A stretch of 64,000 nt of DNA, taken from contig QKXI01000006.1 in the NCBI GenBank assembly GCA_003367665.1, positions 9,702-73,701 on the forward strand. Direction: 5' to 3'. This document shows positions 41,261-50,595 of this stretch, one piece after another (the stretch's first letter is position 1; every line of letters begins with the position of its first letter). A program made the position numbers and the translations under genes. Source of the DNA: Leifsonia sp. ku-ls. Lineage in GTDB: Bacteria; Actinomycetota; Actinomycetes; Actinomycetales; Microbacteriaceae. Below the pieces are notes generated by a model that saw nothing but the letters and a program-made list of their open reading frames with translations, ran no database searches and was not told the DNA's origin.

Positions 41261-42928
41261 GTGACGCCTCCCGCCGCGCCCGACCCCGCCGCCCGCGACG
41301 CGATCGCCGCCGGCCGCACCGCGCTCGGGGTCGAGTTCGGGTCGACCCGCATCAAGGCCTGCCTGGTCGACGCCGACGACCCGTCCGTCGTGCTCGCCGT
41401 CGGCTCCCACGCCTGGGAGAACGCGTACGTCGACCGCCGCTGGACCTACGCCCTCGACGACGTGTGGACCGGTCTCCGCGCCGCGTACGCCGATCTGGTC
41501 TCCGACTCCCGGCGGCGCCACGGCGTGACGCCGACCACGCTGGCATCCGTCGGCGTCTCGGCGATGATGCACGGCTACCTGGCGTTCGACGGCGACGGCG
41601 AGCTGCTCGTCCCGTTCCGCACCTGGCGCAACACCGACACCGGCGCCGCGGCCCGCGAGCTGACCGACCTGCTCGAGGTCAACATCCCGCTGCGCTGGTC
41701 GATCGCGCACCTGCACCAGGCCGTGCTGAGCGAGGAGCCGCACGTTTCCGACATCCGGTTCGTCACCACGCTGGCGGGCTACGTGCACGGGAAGCTGACC
41801 GGCCGCCGCGTGCTCGGCGTCGGCGACGCGTCCGGGATGTTCCCCATCGACCCGCAGACCGCGGACTACGACGCCGAGCTGGTCGCCCGCTACGACGCCC
41901 TCGCCGCCGGCCGCATCCCGCCGCTGCTCGACCTGCTGCCCGAGGTGCTCGTCGCCGGCGAACCGGCGGGCGAGCTCACCGCCGAGGGCGCAGCGCTGCT
42001 CGACCCGACCGGAACCCTCCACGCCGGCGCTCTGGTGTGCCCGCCGGAGGGCGACGCGGGCACCGGGATGGTGGCGACCGCCTCGGTCGCGCCGCGCACG
42101 GGCAACGTCAGCGCCGGCACCAGCATCTTCGCCATGGTCGTGCTGGAGCGCCCGCTCGGCGCCGTGCACGAGGAGCTCGACGTCGTCACCACACCGGCCG
42201 GCGACCCGGTCGCGATGGTGCACTGCAACAACGGCGCCAGCGAGCTGGCGGCGTTCGCGGGACTGTTCTCCCGCTTCGCGGAGGCGTCCGGCCGTCCGGC
42301 CGACCCGGACGCGGTGTTCGACACGCTGCTGCGCGAGGCGCTGGAGGGCGACGCGGACGCCGGCGGCATCCTCGCCTACAACCACCTCGCGGGCGAGCCG
42401 ATCGCCGGGCTCGCGGAGGGACGTCCGCTCACCGTCCGCACGCCGGGCAGCCGCTTCACGCTCGCCAACGTCATGCGCGCGCAGGTGCACGGCGTCTTCG
42501 CCACCCTGGCGCTCGGGATGCGCGTGCTCGCCGACGAGGGCGTGGCCGTCGACCGCCTGCTCGCCCACGGCGGCATGTTCCGCACCGCCGGCGTGGCGCA
42601 GCGCCTGCTCGCCGGCGCGCTGGACGCCCCGGTCTCGGTGGCCGACACCGCCTCGGAGGGCGGGGCGTGGGGCATCGCGGTGCTGGCGGCGTTCAGCCGG
42701 GCGCGCGCGGGCGGCGACACCGCGGGGCTCGACGCGTACCTGCGCGAGCGCGTGTTCGGGTCGGTCGTCTTCGACACGGTCGCGCCCGACCCGGCCGACG
42801 TGGCCGGCTTCGCCGCCTATCTCGACCGCTACCGTGACGGCCTCGCGGTCGAGCGCGCGGCCGTCGCGGCGCTGCCCGACGGCGCCACCGCATCCACCCC
42901 CACCCCCACCGAAGGAGCCCACCCGTGA
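41261..42928 (+). CDS. araB: L-ribulokinase (FGGY family)
   Basis: The protein has 555 residues. It is an FGGY sugar kinase: N-terminal ATPase-fold start [16 protein letters not shown], substrate-side [12 protein letters not shown], and the C-terminal [16 protein letters not shown] and [17 protein letters not shown] regions. The usual DxG(T/S) phosphate-loop Asp appears as Glu (EFGSTR), as in other actinobacterial AraB-type kinases. It phosphorylates L-ribulose to L-ribulose 5-phosphate. The downstream four-base overlap with araD and then araA fixes the pathway; by sequence alone a xylulokinase-like role would be possible. Confidence 0.85.
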   Translation: MTPPAAPDPAARDAIAAGRTALGVEFGSTRIKACLVDADDPSVVLAVGSHAWENAYVDRRWTYALDDVWTGLRAAYADLVSDSRRRHGVTPTTLASVGVSAMMHGYLAFDGDGELLVPFRTWRNTDTGAAARELTDLLEVNIPLRWSIAHLHQAVLSEEPHVSDIRFVTTLAGYVHGKLTGRRVLGVGDASGMFPIDPQTADYDAELVARYDALAAGRIPPLLDLLPEVLVAGEPAGELTAEGAALLDPTGTLHAGALVCPPEGDAGTGMVATASVAPRTGNVSAGTSIFAMVVLERPLGAVHEELDVVTTPAGDPVAMVHCNNGASELAAFAGLFSRFAEASGRPADPDAVFDTLLREALEGDADAGGILAYNHLAGEPIAGLAEGRPLTVRTPGSRFTLANVMRAQVHGVFATLALGMRVLADEGVAVDRLLAHGGMFRTAGVAQRLLAGALDAPVSVADTASEGGAWGIAVLAAFSRARAGGDTAGLDAYLRERVFGSVVFDTVAPDPADVAGFAAYLDRYRDGLAVERAAVAALPDGATASTPTPTEGAHP

Positions 42929-43626
42929 CCGCCGCCGAATCCGCCGCCGTCCGCGCCGTGCGCGAGCGCGTCGCCGCCCTGCACGCCGAGCTGGTCCGCT
43001 ACGGCCTCGTCGTCTGGACCGGCGGCAACGTCTCGGGTCGGGTCCCCGGCGAGGACCTGTTCGTCATCAAACCGAGCGGCGTCGACTACGACGACCTCGC
43101 ACCCGAGAACATGATCCTGTGCACCCTCGACGGCGACGTCGTGCCCGGCTCGATCGGCTCCGAGCGGTCGCCGTCGTCCGACACCGCCGCACACGCCTAC
43201 GTCTACCGGAACATGCCGGAGGTCGGCGGCGTCGTGCACACCCACTCCACCTACGCCACCGCGTGGGCCGCGCGCGCCGAGCCGATCCCGTGCGCCATCA
43301 CCGCCATGGCCGACGAGTTCGGCGGCGACATCCCGGTCGGGCCGTTCGCCATCATCGGCGACGACTCCATCGGCCGCGGCATCGTGCAGACGCTGACCGG
43401 GCACCGCAGCCGCGCCGTGCTCATGCAGAACCACGGCGTCTTCACCATCGGCCGGGACGCGCGCGACGCCGTGAAGGCCGCCGTCATGGCCGAAGACGTC
43501 GCCCGCACCATGCACATCGCCCGCCAGGGCGGCGAGGTCGTCCCCATCCCGCAGGACGCCATCGACAGCCTCTTCGACCGCTACCAGAACGTGTACGGAC
43601 AGAACCCGGAAGGATCCCTCCGCTGA
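42925..43626 (+). CDS. araD: L-ribulose-5-phosphate 4-epimerase
   Basis: The protein has 233 residues of the class II aldolase/AraD family. Metal ligands are the His pair in [13 protein letters not shown] and a later His in [11 protein letters not shown]; the phosphate-site GGNVSGR and [10 protein letters not shown] are at 33-60. It converts L-ribulose 5-phosphate to D-xylulose 5-phosphate, which enters the pentose phosphate pathway. GTG 42925 overlaps the araB stop by four bases and its stop shares a base with the araA start. Confidence 0.93.
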   Translation: MTAAESAAVRAVRERVAALHAELVRYGLVVWTGGNVSGRVPGEDLFVIKPSGVDYDDLAPENMILCTLDGDVVPGSIGSERSPSSDTAAHAYVYRNMPEVGGVVHTHSTYATAWAARAEPIPCAITAMADEFGGDIPVGPFAIIGDDSIGRGIVQTLTGHRSRAVLMQNHGVFTIGRDARDAVKAAVMAEDVARTMHIARQGGEVVPIPQDAIDSLFDRYQNVYGQNPEGSLR

Positions 43627-45143
43627 TGCCGAAGCTCACCACCTCCCTCGACGCCTACGAGGTCTGGTTCCTCACCGGGAGCCAGCATCTGTACGGTCCC
43701 GAGACGCTGGCGCAGGTCGCCGACCAGTCGCGCGCCATCGCCGACGAGCTCGGCGCCGCGCCGAACGTGCCGGTCCGCATCGTCTGGAAGCCGGTCCTCA
43801 CCGACGCCGACGCGATCCGCCGCACGGTCCTGGAGGCCAACGCCGACGACGCGGTCATCGGCCTGATCGCATGGATGCACACCTTCAGCCCCGCGAAGAT
43901 GTGGATCGCCGGACTCGACGCCCTGCAGAAGCCCCTGCTGCACCTGCACACCCAGGCCAACGTCGAGCTGCCCTGGGCCGACATCGACTTCGACTTCATG
44001 AATCTCAACCAGGCCGCGCACGGCGACCGCGAGTTCGGGTACATCCTCACCCGGCTCGGCGTCCCGCGCACCACGGTCGCGGGGCACGTCTCGAACCCGG
44101 CGGTGTCGTCCCGCGTCGGCACGTGGATGCGCGCCGCCGCCGGCCACGCCGCCACCCGCTCCCTCAAGCTGGCCCGGTTCGGCGACAACATGCGCTTCGT
44201 CGCGGTCACCGAGGGCGACAAGACGGAGGCCGAGCACGTCTTCGGCGTCCAGGTGAACACCTGGGGCGTCAACGAGCTGGCGGACGCGGTCGCCGCGGCC
44301 GCGTCGTCCGACGTCGACGCCCTGGTCGCCGAGTACGAGGACCTGTACGACGTCGCGCCGGAGCTTCGCCGGGGCGGGGAGCGCCACGCGTCGCTGCGCG
44401 ACGGCGCCGCGATCGAGCTCGGACTGCGGTCGTTCCTGGAGGAGGGCGGCTTCGGCGCGTTCACCACCAGCTTCGAGGACCTCGGCGCGCTGAAGCAGCT
44501 GCCCGGTCTGGCCGTGCAGCGCCTGATGGCCGAGGGCTACGGCTTCGGCGCCGAGGGTGACTGGAAGACCGCGATCCTGGTGCGCGCGGCCAACGTGATG
44601 GGGGCGGGGCTGCCGGGTGGCGCGTCCCTCATGGAGGACTACACGTACGACCTGACGCCCGGCGACGAGCGCATCCTCGGCGCGCACATGCTGGAGGTGA
44701 GCCCGTCGCTGACCTCGGCGCGGCCCACCCTGGAGGTGCACCCGCTCGGCATCGGCGGCAAGGACGACCCCGTGCGGCTCGTCTTCACCGCCGACCCCGG
44801 CCCCGCGGTCGTCGTCGCGTTGTCGGACGTGCGTGACCGCTTCCGCCTGGTCGCGAACGCGGTCGAGGTGGTCGCGCCGACGGCGCCGCTGCCCAAGCTG
44901 CCGGTGGGCCGGGCGGTGTGGAAGCCGGCTCCCGACTTCACCACGTCGGCGACGGCGTGGCTGGAGGCGGGCGCCGCCCACCACACGGTGATGAGCACCG
45001 CGGTCGGCGTGGAGGTGTTCGAGGACTTCGCCCGCATGCTGCGCACCGAGCTGCTGGTGATCGACGACGACACCACCCTGCGCGGTTTCCGCCGCGACCT
45101 GGAGTCGAACGCCGCGTACTACCGGCTGGCGCGCGGCCTGTAG
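43626..45143 (+). CDS. araA: L-arabinose isomerase
   Basis: The protein has 505 residues, the normal length. Signatures include [29 protein letters not shown], the metal-site glutamates and histidines in [19 protein letters not shown], and the [13 protein letters not shown] block. It interconverts L-arabinose and L-ribulose and needs Mn2+. The order araB-araD-araA with a LacI repressor is common in actinobacteria. No arabinose transporter is encoded here. A strong hairpin follows. Confidence 0.95.
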   Translation: MPKLTTSLDAYEVWFLTGSQHLYGPETLAQVADQSRAIADELGAAPNVPVRIVWKPVLTDADAIRRTVLEANADDAVIGLIAWMHTFSPAKMWIAGLDALQKPLLHLHTQANVELPWADIDFDFMNLNQAAHGDREFGYILTRLGVPRTTVAGHVSNPAVSSRVGTWMRAAAGHAATRSLKLARFGDNMRFVAVTEGDKTEAEHVFGVQVNTWGVNELADAVAAAASSDVDALVAEYEDLYDVAPELRRGGERHASLRDGAAIELGLRSFLEEGGFGAFTTSFEDLGALKQLPGLAVQRLMAEGYGFGAEGDWKTAILVRAANVMGAGLPGGASLMEDYTYDLTPGDERILGAHMLEVSPSLTSARPTLEVHPLGIGGKDDPVRLVFTADPGPAVVVALSDVRDRFRLVANAVEVVAPTAPLPKLPVGRAVWKPAPDFTTSATAWLEAGAAHHTVMSTAVGVEVFEDFARMLRTELLVIDDDTTLRGFRRDLESNAAYYRLARGL

Positions 45144-45164
45144 CCGCACCGGCCTCCATGCACG

Positions 45165-45194
45165 ACGCCGCCGATCCTTTGGGGTCGGCGGCGT
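45165..45194 (+). terminator. Intrinsic terminator of araBDA
   Basis: ACGCCGCCGATCC pairs with the segment ending TCGGCGGCGT (13-bp stem with one G-U pair, loop TTTG), followed by TTCGCGTGTTT. It lies 22 bases after the araA stop. Confidence 0.8.
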
Positions 45195-45221
45195 TTCGCG
45201 TGTTTGCCGGCGCCCCATTAT

Positions 45222-45241
45222 TCTAGTGCTAGAGTAGCCGC
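45222..45241 (+). promoter_or_regulatory. Leaderless promoter with overlapping palindrome for the PadR gene
   Basis: TAGAGT (45230-45235) sits six bases before ATG 45242. TCTAG-tg-CTAGA (45222-45233) overlaps it. PadR proteins bind short palindromes over their own promoters, so autoregulation is likely. Confidence 0.6.
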
Positions 45242-45766
45242 ATGACGTTGACAGCGGCCGAGCTGACGGTGCTGGGCTTGGTGGTGGAGGAGCCCCGCCA
45301 CGGCTACGACCTGGAGCGGGTGATCGAGCAGCGCGGCATCCGGCGCTGGACCGACATCGGGTTCTCCTCCATCTACTACCTGCTGGGCAAGCTGGAGGCG
45401 CGCGGCCTCGTCGCGGCCGAGCAGCAGGCGGGCGCCGCGAAGTCGCGGCGCGTCTTCCACGCGACAGGCGACGGCCGCCGCGTCGCCGCCGAGCAGGCGC
45501 TGGCGTTCGTCCGGGAGGCGACGCCTGTGCCGCACCCGTTCCTCGTCGGCCTGGCCAACCTCCCGCTGATCCCGGCGCCCGACTACGACGAGGCGCTGCG
45601 CTCCCGCCTCGCACAGGTCGAGGCGCGCCTCGACGCCGTCGTGCGGGCGGAGCGGGCCCAGGCGCCTCTGCCGCCCGCCGCCCGCGAGGTGTTCTCCTAC
45701 TCCCTCAGCCTCCTGGAGGCGGAAAGGTCGTGGCTCGCGGAGCGGGTCCGGGTGTCCCATGACTGA
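45242..45766 (+). CDS. PadR-family transcriptional regulator
   Basis: The protein has 174 residues. The N-terminal winged helix is typical (LTVLGLVVEEPRHGYDLERVIEQRG, then FSSIYYLLGKLEARGLV); the C-terminal ~80 residues form the helical dimerisation domain. It overlaps the next gene by eight bases, so it is co-translated with the BtrH-like protein it probably controls. Effectors in the family are phenolic acids, drugs or peptides; none is indicated here. Confidence 0.92.
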   Translation: MTLTAAELTVLGLVVEEPRHGYDLERVIEQRGIRRWTDIGFSSIYYLLGKLEARGLVAAEQQAGAAKSRRVFHATGDGRRVAAEQALAFVREATPVPHPFLVGLANLPLIPAPDYDEALRSRLAQVEARLDAVVRAERAQAPLPPAAREVFSYSLSLLEAERSWLAERVRVSHD

Positions 45767-46796
45767 CGCGACGGTGATCCACGGCCTCCCCACTGGCGGC
45801 GGCCTGCACTGCGAGACGACCGCGCTCGGCGTGCTGCTCGCGCACGACGGGCTGCAGCTGTCGGAGCCGATGCTGTTCGGGCTGGGCGGCGGGCTGTCCT
45901 TCATCTACTGGGACTCCAAGCAGCAGGAGCTGCCGTTCCTCGGTGGACGCGTCAAGCCGTTCGAGCTGACAGAGAACCTGGCCGCGCGGCTCGGCCTGCG
46001 GCTCCGGGTCTCCGAGACCGCGTCCGAGCGCAAGGCGTGGGCGCAGGTGCGCGAGGCGATCGACGGCGGAACCCCGGTCGGCCTGCAGCTCGACAGCCAT
46101 GACCTGGAGTACTTCGGATCGCGCACCCACTTCGCCGGGCACGTGGTGGCGATGTACGGCTACGACGCCGATCGCGCCTACCTCGTGGACACCGCGCAGC
46201 AGGGCGGGGACGTGTCCACCAGTCTCGAGAGCCTGGCGACGGCCCGCTCCGCGCGCGGCCCGATGTCGGCGCGCAACCGGTCGTTCACGATCGGGCTGCC
46301 GGCGTCGGCGGAGGCGGTGCGCGAGAGCGTCCCCTCGGCCGTGGCGCCGGCGATCGCCCGGTGCGCCGAGGCGTTCCTCACGCCGCCGATCGCGAACATC
46401 GGCAACCGCGGCATCCTGACCGCCGCCAAGCGCGTGCCCGGCTGGTTCGAGCGCGTCGCGGACCCTGCCCGCGACCTGCCCACCATCGCGATGCTGATGG
46501 AGCGGGCGGGAACCGGCGGCGCCCTCTTCCGGAACCTCTACCGCGACTTCCTCGCGGAGTGCCTGCAGCTCGGCCTGCCCGACACGGTGACCCGGCGCAT
46601 CGCGGAGGGCCGGGACGGCTTCGCGGAGGCGGCGACGCTCTGGACGCGCGTCGCCGGACTGATCGAGTCCGCGGGCACGAGCGGAGACCGGGAGCCGCTC
46701 GCCGAGGCCGGCCGGCACCTGAAGGAGATCGCCGCGGTGGAGACCGCGGCGATGTCCGAGCTGCGTGCCGTGGGGAGTGAGCCGCTGGTCGGGTAG
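45759..46796 (+). CDS. BtrH-N/DUF4872-type protein (papain-like fold, possible acyltransferase or peptidase)
   Basis: The protein has 345 residues. The N-terminal ~150 residues resemble the BtrH N-terminal domain: a candidate nucleophile cysteine in GGGLHCETTALGVLL (residue ~18) and a candidate histidine in HFAGHVVAMYGYDADRAYLVDT. BtrH transfers a side chain in butirosin synthesis, and similar folds occur in C39 peptidases. The C-terminal part matches the DUF4872 style, helical with ARSARGPMSARNRS at its start. It may modify or hydrolyse a small molecule sensed by the PadR regulator. Function unproven. Confidence 0.7.
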   Translation: MTDATVIHGLPTGGGLHCETTALGVLLAHDGLQLSEPMLFGLGGGLSFIYWDSKQQELPFLGGRVKPFELTENLAARLGLRLRVSETASERKAWAQVREAIDGGTPVGLQLDSHDLEYFGSRTHFAGHVVAMYGYDADRAYLVDTAQQGGDVSTSLESLATARSARGPMSARNRSFTIGLPASAEAVRESVPSAVAPAIARCAEAFLTPPIANIGNRGILTAAKRVPGWFERVADPARDLPTIAMLMERAGTGGALFRNLYRDFLAECLQLGLPDTVTRRIAEGRDGFAEAATLWTRVAGLIESAGTSGDREPLAEAGRHLKEIAAVETAAMSELRAVGSEPLVG

Positions 46797-46820
46797 ACGC
46801 CACGTCGGCCCGCCGCCGCG

Positions 46821-48056
46821 TCACGCCCGGCGCAGCATCCGCAGCCCGGCGGGCACCGAGAGCACCGCGACCGCGGCGACGAACACCACGAGCACCGGCA
46901 CGAGCGGCCACAGGATGAGCGCCACGCCCACCAGCAGCACCGGCAGCGCGAGCCCGATGTACGCGATGAGGAAGATCGCCGCGAGCACCTCGCCGCGGCG
47001 CTCCGGCGCCGCGAGCGACGCCGCCACCGCGATCGCCGAGCGGAACTGGAGGCCGACGCCCGCGCCGGCCAGCACTCCGCTGACGAGGAAGACCCCGAGC
47101 GAGGCCGCGAGCACGCCCGCGGCGAGGCCGGCGAGGCCGACGAGCATCAGCACCAGGGCGAGCACCAGCTGCGTGCGCGTCGACAGCCGTCCGAAGACGA
47201 TCTGCGAGAGCGCGGAGGCCGCGAACACTGCGAACGGCACGAAGCCGGCCAGCAGGTGCGAGGTCTGGTGCAGCGTCCCCGCAAGCACGCTCGGCGCGAG
47301 CGACGTGAACAGCCCGAAGACCGCGAAGCCGGCGAACGCCGCCACCGCCGCGGCCGAGAAGGCCCCCCGCGCCGACGCCGGGAGCGAGATGCGCTGCGGC
47401 CGGTAGGCGGGCCGCTCTTCCGCGCGCTCCACCGTCTCCGGCACGAGCGCGACCGCGACCGCCGCGACCGCGAGCAGCACGAGGAACACCGCGTACGGCA
47501 GCAGCAGCGGCTGCGGCAGGAACTGCGCGAAGGCTCCGCCGATGAGCGGGCCGAGCGCCAGGCCGCCGGTGTTGACGACCGTGGACACCGTCCCGGCGAG
47601 CCGCGGTCCCTCCTGCGGCCGCGCCACCGCGCGCAGCTCGCTGAGGTGCGCCGTCGCGCTCGCCGTCAGCGCGCCGACGCCGATGCCGGAGATGGTGCGG
47701 GCGACGATGAGGCCGGCCACGTCGTTCCAGACCAGGAACAGCGCCGCGGCGACGATCTCGAGCAGCACGGCGACGAGCACCATCCTGCGCCGTCCGGCCC
47801 AGTCGCTGAGGTGGCCGATCAGGAACAGGCTCGCGATCACGCCGACCGCGTACGCGGCGAAGATGACCGTGACCACCCAGGTCGGGAAGCCGTCGCGCGC
47901 CTGGTAGAACGCGTACAGCGGCGTGGGGACGGTGGAGAACGCCATCACCGCGAGGAACGCCGCCGCGATCACCCAGAAGCCGGCGCCGTGACGGAGCCGG
48001 AACGGGCGGCGGTCGGCCGGCCGGGTGGCGGGAAGGGAGTCGAGCGTGCTGGTCAT
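46821..48056 (-). CDS. MFS transporter (drug/metabolite efflux type)
   Basis: The protein has 411 residues and 12 predicted helices. The MFS loop 2-3 motif is GHLSDWAGRRRMVL and helix 4 carries ARTISGIGVGALTAS, the pattern of 12-helix drug:H+ antiporters. The cytoplasmic N-terminus is basic. It is transcribed divergently from a LysR gene across 78 bp. That is the classic layout of a regulator with its efflux target, so the LysR protein probably activates it. The substrate is unknown. Confidence 0.9.
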   Translation of the reverse strand: MTSTLDSLPATRPADRRPFRLRHGAGFWVIAAAFLAVMAFSTVPTPLYAFYQARDGFPTWVVTVIFAAYAVGVIASLFLIGHLSDWAGRRRMVLVAVLLEIVAAALFLVWNDVAGLIVARTISGIGVGALTASATAHLSELRAVARPQEGPRLAGTVSTVVNTGGLALGPLIGGAFAQFLPQPLLLPYAVFLVLLAVAAVAVALVPETVERAEERPAYRPQRISLPASARGAFSAAAVAAFAGFAVFGLFTSLAPSVLAGTLHQTSHLLAGFVPFAVFAASALSQIVFGRLSTRTQLVLALVLMLVGLAGLAAGVLAASLGVFLVSGVLAGAGVGLQFRSAIAVAASLAAPERRGEVLAAIFLIAYIGLALPVLLVGVALILWPLVPVLVVFVAAVAVLSVPAGLRMLRRA

Positions 48057-48101
48057 GCTCCGATGATGCGCTCACTGCGTGATCGAGTCCAACGGAAATA
48101 G

Positions 48102-48134
48102 ACGATAGTGACGATCGACGAATACGATAGCACC
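48102..48134. promoter_or_regulatory. LysR-type operator region and leaderless promoter
   Basis: ACGATAG occurs twice in direct orientation (48102-48108 and 48124-48130), with the palindromic ATCGACGAT-like core CGATCG between them. TACGAT (48123-48128) lies six bases before GTG 48135, again a leaderless geometry. The site overlaps the regulator promoter and lies upstream of the divergent MFS gene. Confidence 0.5.
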
Positions 48135-49010
48135 GTGGACACCCGGCAGCTCGAGTACTTCGTCGCCGTGGCGGACGAGCTCAACTTCACCCGCGCCGCC
48201 GAGCGGGTCTTCGCCGCTCAATCGACGGTCTCGGCGGGCATCCGCAGCCTGGAGCGCGAGCTCGGCGCCGCGCTGTTCGAGCGCGACGCGCACGGTGTCC
48301 GGCTGACCGACGTCGGAGCGGCGGTGCTGGCCGAGGCACGCGCGGGGCTCCGGTCGGTCGAGCGGATGCGCGACCTCGCCGACCGGGAGGGCCCGCTGCG
48401 CGGCACCGTCCGGGTCGGCATCTTCACCAACCTCACCAGGGTCGACCTGCCCGGGATCATGGGGGAGTTCCATCGCAGGCACCCCGAGGTCGACCTGCGG
48501 CTCGGCCCGTCGCCGAGCGGCTCCACCGGTCTCGTGGAGGACGTGCGCCAGGGGCGGCTCGACATCGCCTTCCACGGCCTCCCGGCTGCGGTCCCCGACC
48601 TGCTCGTGCGGCACCTGACCGACTCGCCGTTCCTCGCCGTGCTGCCGGAGGCCCATCCGCTCGCCGGTCGACCGGCGGTGTCGCTGGCCGACCTCGCCGG
48701 GGAGCCGTGGGTGGATGCGCGTGCGGGCTTCGGCAACCGGGTGACGCTCGACCGGGCCTTCTCCGCTCTCGGGCTGAGCCGCCGCGTCCCGACCGAGCTC
48801 GCCGACCTGGGCGAGATCCCGCGGTTCGTGGCGTCCGGTCTCGGCGTCGCCGCCCTGCCGGAGCTGACGATCATCCCGGCCTCCGGCGCCGTCGTCGTCC
48901 CGCTGCGGCCGACCGTCGACTGGCGGCTCAGCGCGATCGCGCGGCAGCGTCCCGGCCGCGCCGCCGAGGCCATGCTGCAGTTGCTCGGGGAGCGGATCGG
49001 ACCGGCCTGA
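48135..49010 (+). CDS. LysR-family transcriptional regulator
   Basis: The protein has 291 residues if it starts at GTG 48135 (VDTRQLEYFVAVADELNFTRAAE), the standard N-terminus of the family. The in-frame GTG 48108 would add nine residues and cover the operator. The winged helix (1-60) includes STVSAGIRSLERELG, and residues 88-290 form the two-lobed effector domain. It is divergent from the MFS gene, its likely target. Its 3' end converges on the TerC gene with only 12 bp between them. Confidence 0.9.
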   Translation: MDTRQLEYFVAVADELNFTRAAERVFAAQSTVSAGIRSLERELGAALFERDAHGVRLTDVGAAVLAEARAGLRSVERMRDLADREGPLRGTVRVGIFTNLTRVDLPGIMGEFHRRHPEVDLRLGPSPSGSTGLVEDVRQGRLDIAFHGLPAAVPDLLVRHLTDSPFLAVLPEAHPLAGRPAVSLADLAGEPWVDARAGFGNRVTLDRAFSALGLSRRVPTELADLGEIPRFVASGLGVAALPELTIIPASGAVVVPLRPTVDWRLSAIARQRPGRAAEAMLQLLGERIGPA

Positions 49011-49022
49011 GCCGTCCGTCGC

Positions 49023-50036
49023 TCAGTGCGCGGGAGGCGCGTCCTCCGCGAGCTCGGTGCTCGCCGCGTCCGCCCGTCCGGCCCGGGTCTTCAGCAGGCT
49101 CGCGACCGCGGCGACGACGATGACCGCGCCGATGAAGGTGAGGGAGAACCAGGTCGGGATCTCGGGGATCCACTCGACCGGGTGCCCGCCGTTGACGAAC
49201 GGCAGCTCGTTGACGTGCAGCGCGTGGAAGACGAGCTTCACGCCGATGAACGCGAGGATGACGGCGAGTCCCTGCGTGAGGTAGACCAGCCGCTGGAGCA
49301 GACCGCCGATCAGGAAGAACAGCTGGCGCAGACCCATCAGGGCGAACGCGTTGGCGGTGAAGACGATGTACGCCTCGCTGGTGAGGCCGTAGATCGCCGG
49401 GATCGAGTCCACCGCGAAGACGACATCGATGAGGCTGATCGCGGCGATCGTGAGCAGCATCGGCGTGACGAAGCGGCGGCCGTCCTTGCGGACGGTCAGC
49501 CGGTCGCCGTGGTACTCGTCCGTGACGGCGAGGTGGCGGCGCAGGAACCGCATGAACCGGTTGTCGGAGGGGTCGGCCTCGTGCGAGGAGAACGCCTGCC
49601 GCCACGCGAGGAACAACAGCAGCGCGCCGAACAGGTAGAACACCCAGGAGAAGTTCTCGATCAGGCCTGCCCCGACCGCGATGAACGCGCCGCGCAGCAC
49701 GAGCGCGATGATGATGCCGATCATCAGCACCTTCTGCTGGTACGCCTTCGGCACGGCGAAGGCCGACATGAGCAGCAGGAAGACGAACAGGTTGTCGACC
49801 GAGAGCACCTTCTCGGTCAGATAGCCGGCGAAGTACTGGCCGCCGAAGTCCCAGCCCGACACCATCCCGATCCCAACGCCGAAGAGCAGGGCGAGGCCGA
49901 TGTAGAAGGCGGACCAGCGCGCGGACTCGCCGATCGTCGGTTCGTGCGGCTTGCGGACGTGGGCGAAGAACTCGTACACGAAGAAGGCGATCGTCACGGC
50001 GATGGTGATGATCCAGATGAGCGGGGTGACCTGCAC
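49023..50036 (-). CDS. TerC-family membrane protein (Alx-like Mn2+ exporter)
   Basis: The protein has 337 residues from GTG 50036 (VQVTPLIWIITIAV) behind TTGGAGT. It has about nine helices and the two conserved acidic repeats of TerC proteins, EKVLSVDNLFVF (about 75-86) and DVVFAVDSIPAIYG (about 200-213), which line the ion path. E. coli Alx and related TerC proteins export manganese. A yybP-ykoY riboswitch directly upstream supports the same role here. The longer reading from 50072 begins with TTG inside the riboswitch and is rejected. Confidence 0.92.
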   Translation of the reverse strand: MQVTPLIWIITIAVTIAFFVYEFFAHVRKPHEPTIGESARWSAFYIGLALLFGVGIGMVSGWDFGGQYFAGYLTEKVLSVDNLFVFLLLMSAFAVPKAYQQKVLMIGIIIALVLRGAFIAVGAGLIENFSWVFYLFGALLLFLAWRQAFSSHEADPSDNRFMRFLRRHLAVTDEYHGDRLTVRKDGRRFVTPMLLTIAAISLIDVVFAVDSIPAIYGLTSEAYIVFTANAFALMGLRQLFFLIGGLLQRLVYLTQGLAVILAFIGVKLVFHALHVNELPFVNGGHPVEWIPEIPTWFSLTFIGAVIVVAAVASLLKTRAGRADAASTELAEDAPPAH

Positions 50037-50067
50037 CGGGACTCCAAGGGGGTAGGCGGAACGTCTG

Positions 50068-50180
50068 CCCAAGGTCTCCTCCGCCCCAGCCGATCGACTC
50101 GGCGGGACCAGCGGCCCGGGATGCGGTGGCGCATCCGTAGTGACGGGCTCACTGCCGGCGGGAGTACTCCCCTTGCTTGC
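50068..50180 (-). ncRNA. yybP-ykoY manganese riboswitch upstream of terC
   Basis: On the minus strand the 5' part reads AAGGGGAGTACTCCC (near 50175-50160) and the 3' part GGAGACCTTGG (near 50080-50068). These are the two conserved halves of the yybP-ykoY aptamer (GGGGAGUA and AGACCUU). Between them are paired segments including CCCGTCACTACGG and the hairpin GATGCG/CGCATC. A TAGGAT -10 element (50185-50190) would start the RNA just before the aptamer. Mn2+ binding turns on efflux genes in this class. The distance from the aptamer end to the terC GTG is about 30 bases. Confidence 0.9.
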
Positions 50181-50190
50181 ACCGATCCTA

Positions 50191-50522
50191 CCGGGAGGGC
50201 GGCTGGCAAGGTGCTGTGGAGATCCGCCCCGGACTCTTTTGCGAGGGTCTGTCGGATCGACGGTGCCGTGTTCGTAGCAGGGGGAGAGGACGCCCGGACG
50301 GAGGATGCGCGCACCGCGTACGACACCGCGATCGCCCTGGCCGGAAAGCCGGCGGAAGCGGCGGCCCCTCCTGCGCCGGCGCGACGCGCTGGGGTAGGGC
50401 GTCGTGCGGGCGGCGAGCAGGCCTGCCCGTAGAAAATGGTGTCTAGGCTCCCGCCCGGCATTACGTCAGCCTTGAACGGTCGAGCCTTGATCTCGCTGCA
50501 TCGCTCGATGGTCTCCGGACCG
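50191..50522. other. 332-bp stretch without a supported gene
   Basis: Several overlapping open frames exist here on both strands. The best is a GTG-started plus-strand frame ending at 50432 whose product would include TAYDTAIALAGKPAEA. None has a convincing SD, family or codon pattern. The segment next to 50190 should contain the -35 region of the riboswitch promoter. I see nothing else of note. Confidence 0.5.
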
Positions 50523-50568
50523 TGTGGCCGGGATGACAGGCCCTTCCCCTGAGGGTCGCCCGGCCACA
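50523..50568 (-). terminator. Hairpin after the monooxygenase-SGNH fusion gene
   Basis: TGTGGCCGGG (50523-50532) pairs perfectly with CCCGGCCACA (50559-50568); a small inner stem (CCCTT/GAGGG) is also possible. It lies 27 bases downstream of the fusion gene stop on the minus strand. Confidence 0.65.
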
Positions 50569-50595
50569 TCCGGCGACAGCCGCGGCGCCCGGCGG

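Noticed and set aside
50036-50072. N-terminal extension of the TerC protein from an upstream TTG at 50072
   Set aside because: That start lies in the conserved 3' half of the yybP-ykoY riboswitch. GTG 50036 has its own SD and gives the normal TerC N-terminus.
50211-50432. Small plus-strand gene ending at 50432
   Set aside because: GTG start without SD, weak third-position GC bias, no recognisable family, and it overlaps the expected riboswitch promoter.
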